From Bradyrhizobium sp. Ce-3 (lineage in GTDB: Bacteria; Pseudomonadota; Alphaproteobacteria; Rhizobiales; Xanthobacteraceae): a stretch of DNA of 51,591 nucleotides. The notes under the pieces were generated by a model that ran no database searches, had not been told where the DNA came from, and saw only the letters and a list, made by a program, of their open reading frames with translations. A program made the position numbers and the translations under genes. Position 1 is the first letter of the stretch, and every line of letters starts with the position of its first letter. Positions 50,501 to 51,591 of this stretch are shown here, one piece after another. The stretch spans positions 1 through 51,591 of the forward strand of contig NZ_BQUV01000016.1 in NCBI RefSeq assembly GCF_022835695.1, written 5' to 3'.

Positions 50501-51337
50501 ATGCCGAAACCTCCGCCTCCTTCCCATCGCGGGCCCAGCCCATCCCCGGCTCTGCAACGCGCCGTGATGGCGTTGCAGATGGGGCAGGTCGTCGAAGCCG
50601 AGCGGCTGGCGGCCGAGGTGTTGAAGGCAAACCGCAACGATGTCGGCGCGGCCTCGATCCTGGCACGGGCGCTGATGGCCCAGCGGCGCAACGAGGAGGC
50701 GATCGCGCCGCTCGAGCGCGCCACGCGCCGCGTCGAGGATCCCGGCCTCGAAACCCTGCTCGGCGCGGCACTCGCCGGCGCCGGTCGCCGCAACGAGGCG
50801 ATCGATCTGTTGCGGCGAACCACCGCGCGGCGGCCGCCGTTCCTTCCGGCATTTCAGGAACTGGCGGGACAACTGGCCTCGGCCAGCCGTTTCGATGAGG
50901 CGGTTGCCGTCGCCGAGAGCGCGCTTGCCCTCGTGCCCGCGAGCCTCGAGTTGCAGCTTTTGCTCGCGCAGATCTTGCCCCATCGCAACGAGCGCGGCCG
51001 CGCGCGCGAAATTCTGGAGAAGCTGCGCACCGCGGTGCCGGGGCATCCCGACATTCTGGCCGCGCTCGCGCGGGTGCTGCTGCTCGACGGCGAATATGCG
51101 GCCGCAGCAGAGCTCTACCGTCAGGTGCTGGCGCAGCGCCCCGACGATCCGCTGACGCGCACCAGCTTCTCCGCCTGCCTGCTGGAAATGGGCGACCGCG
51201 CCGCCGGCGAAGCCAATCTGCGTCTGGCGTTGCGCGGCCGGCCGCAAATGATCGGCCGCACCACGTCCGCGCTGACCATGTCATCGCACGGCCGCTTCTT
51301 CTTCCGTCCCAGCGCAGTTGTGAAGTTCTTGAGCTAG
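50501..51337 (+). CDS. TPR-repeat protein
   Basis: The product has 278 residues. After a Pro-rich start it has about six tetratricopeptide-like helix pairs between residues 18 and 245, with phases such as NEEAIAPLERATRR, RNEAIDLLRRTTARRP and YAAAAELYRQVLAQRPDDP. TPR proteins scaffold protein contacts; no partner is suggested by the context. No signal peptide or membrane segment is visible, so it is probably cytoplasmic. No strong ribosome site precedes the ATG at 50501, so the start is less sure than the frame. Confidence 0.85.
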   Translation: MPKPPPPSHRGPSPSPALQRAVMALQMGQVVEAERLAAEVLKANRNDVGAASILARALMAQRRNEEAIAPLERATRRVEDPGLETLLGAALAGAGRRNEAIDLLRRTTARRPPFLPAFQELAGQLASASRFDEAVAVAESALALVPASLELQLLLAQILPHRNERGRAREILEKLRTAVPGHPDILAALARVLLLDGEYAAAAELYRQVLAQRPDDPLTRTSFSACLLEMGDRAAGEANLRLALRGRPQMIGRTTSALTMSSHGRFFFRPSAVVKFLS

Positions 51338-51388
51338 GCAAAGCTCGGGCAAATCACGTCGTGTGGACCTGCGTCGACATTCTCAGCT

Positions 51389-51492
51389 GTCATCGCCCGG
51401 CCTGTGCGCAATTGCGCGCATGGACCGGGCGATCCAGTACGCCGGGGCCTCTCGGCTCAAGCACAGGCGTCTCTGGAATACTGGATCACCCG
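51389..51492. repeat. Palindromic intergenic repeat, family G, apparently interrupted
   Basis: The first hairpin is 'catcgcccggcctgtgcgc' against 'gcgcatggaccgggcgat', and 'gatccagtac' pairs with 'gaatactggatc' further on. The right end stops at 'cacccgctttc', where an inverse 'gcgggtg' would be expected to complete a last hairpin but different DNA begins. Confidence 0.65.
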
Positions 51493-51497
51493 CTTTC

Positions 51498-51591
51498 TGT
51501 TTAGTCCGGAGACATGGCTGACACTTGTTCGGACACATCACTGACAGGTTGGCGGTTGGTCAAGTCGATTGATGCGACCTGCCAGCTGGCG
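51498..51591. mobile_element. Possible start of an IS481-like insertion sequence, cut by the window edge
   Basis: From TGTTTAGTCCGGAGACATGG onward the sequence no longer resembles the repeat. It carries CTGACAC and CTGACAG direct motifs within 30 bases, like multiple transposase sites at an IS end. I recognise the motif from IS481-type elements in this genus, but the transposase gene lies outside the window, so this is tentative. Confidence 0.4.

Noticed and set aside
50256-51591. tRNA-Arg as the attachment site of an integrated element
   Set aside because: No integrase gene and no duplicated tRNA 3' end were seen in the 1.3 kb after it; an ordinary TPR gene follows.

Overview
The window is high-GC chromosomal DNA of a Rhizobiales alphaproteobacterium, most likely Bradyrhizobium or a close relative. 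This is inferred from the gene content (a RegSR/ActSR-type redox two-component system beside a cyo quinol oxidase, a SUV3-like helicase-S4-FdxA-CarD cluster, GTG and TTG starts) and from several families of palindromic intergenic repeats typical of that group. No species call is possible from sequence reading alone.

Layout. 1-5.1 kb: a small exported protein, a long gene-poor stretch, an RDD-ClpP-like fusion membrane protein, ribosomal protein L28 with a clear promoter and terminator, and a DUF3108 exported protein. 5.7-11.3 kb: SUV3-like RNA helicase, S4 RNA-binding protein, 7Fe ferredoxin FdxA and CarD regulator, all on the plus strand. 11.6-18.6 kb: a minus-strand run cyoABCD-surf1-regS-regR, with overlapping or abutting genes, coupling a bo3-type quinol oxidase to a quinone/redox-sensing two-component system. 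18.6-24.3 kb: divergent MFS transporter, outer-membrane-type protein, small cytochrome c, M48 lipoprotein protease and a nuclease-fold protein. 24.7-32.2 kb: one 2498-residue surface-type protein with two Gly-rich modules and seven exactly 104-residue Ig-like repeats. 32.3-40.8 kb: an acyl-CoA catabolic island (periplasmic binding protein, two crotonase-fold enzymes, VOC protein, ADP-forming acyl-CoA synthetase, paired acyl-CoA dehydrogenases). 41-46.4 kb: lactonase-like metallo-hydrolase, SDR, small stress membrane protein, YidB-like protein, ketopantoate reductase-like protein, CAP-domain protein and hypothetical exported proteins. 46.6-51.6 kb: a LuxR-type regulator, a TetR regulator divergent from a Baeyer-Villiger-type monooxygenase, tRNA-Arg(CCU), a TPR protein, and a repeat that seems to be interrupted by the start of an insertion sequence at the window edge.

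The most noteworthy items are the giant modular surface protein, the physical union of the quinol oxidase operon with regSR, a matched pair of operator-like sites between the TetR gene and the monooxygenase, an RDD-ClpP fusion, and crotonase and nuclease homologues that lack their families' usual catalytic residues. No CRISPR array, phage or conjugative module was seen.
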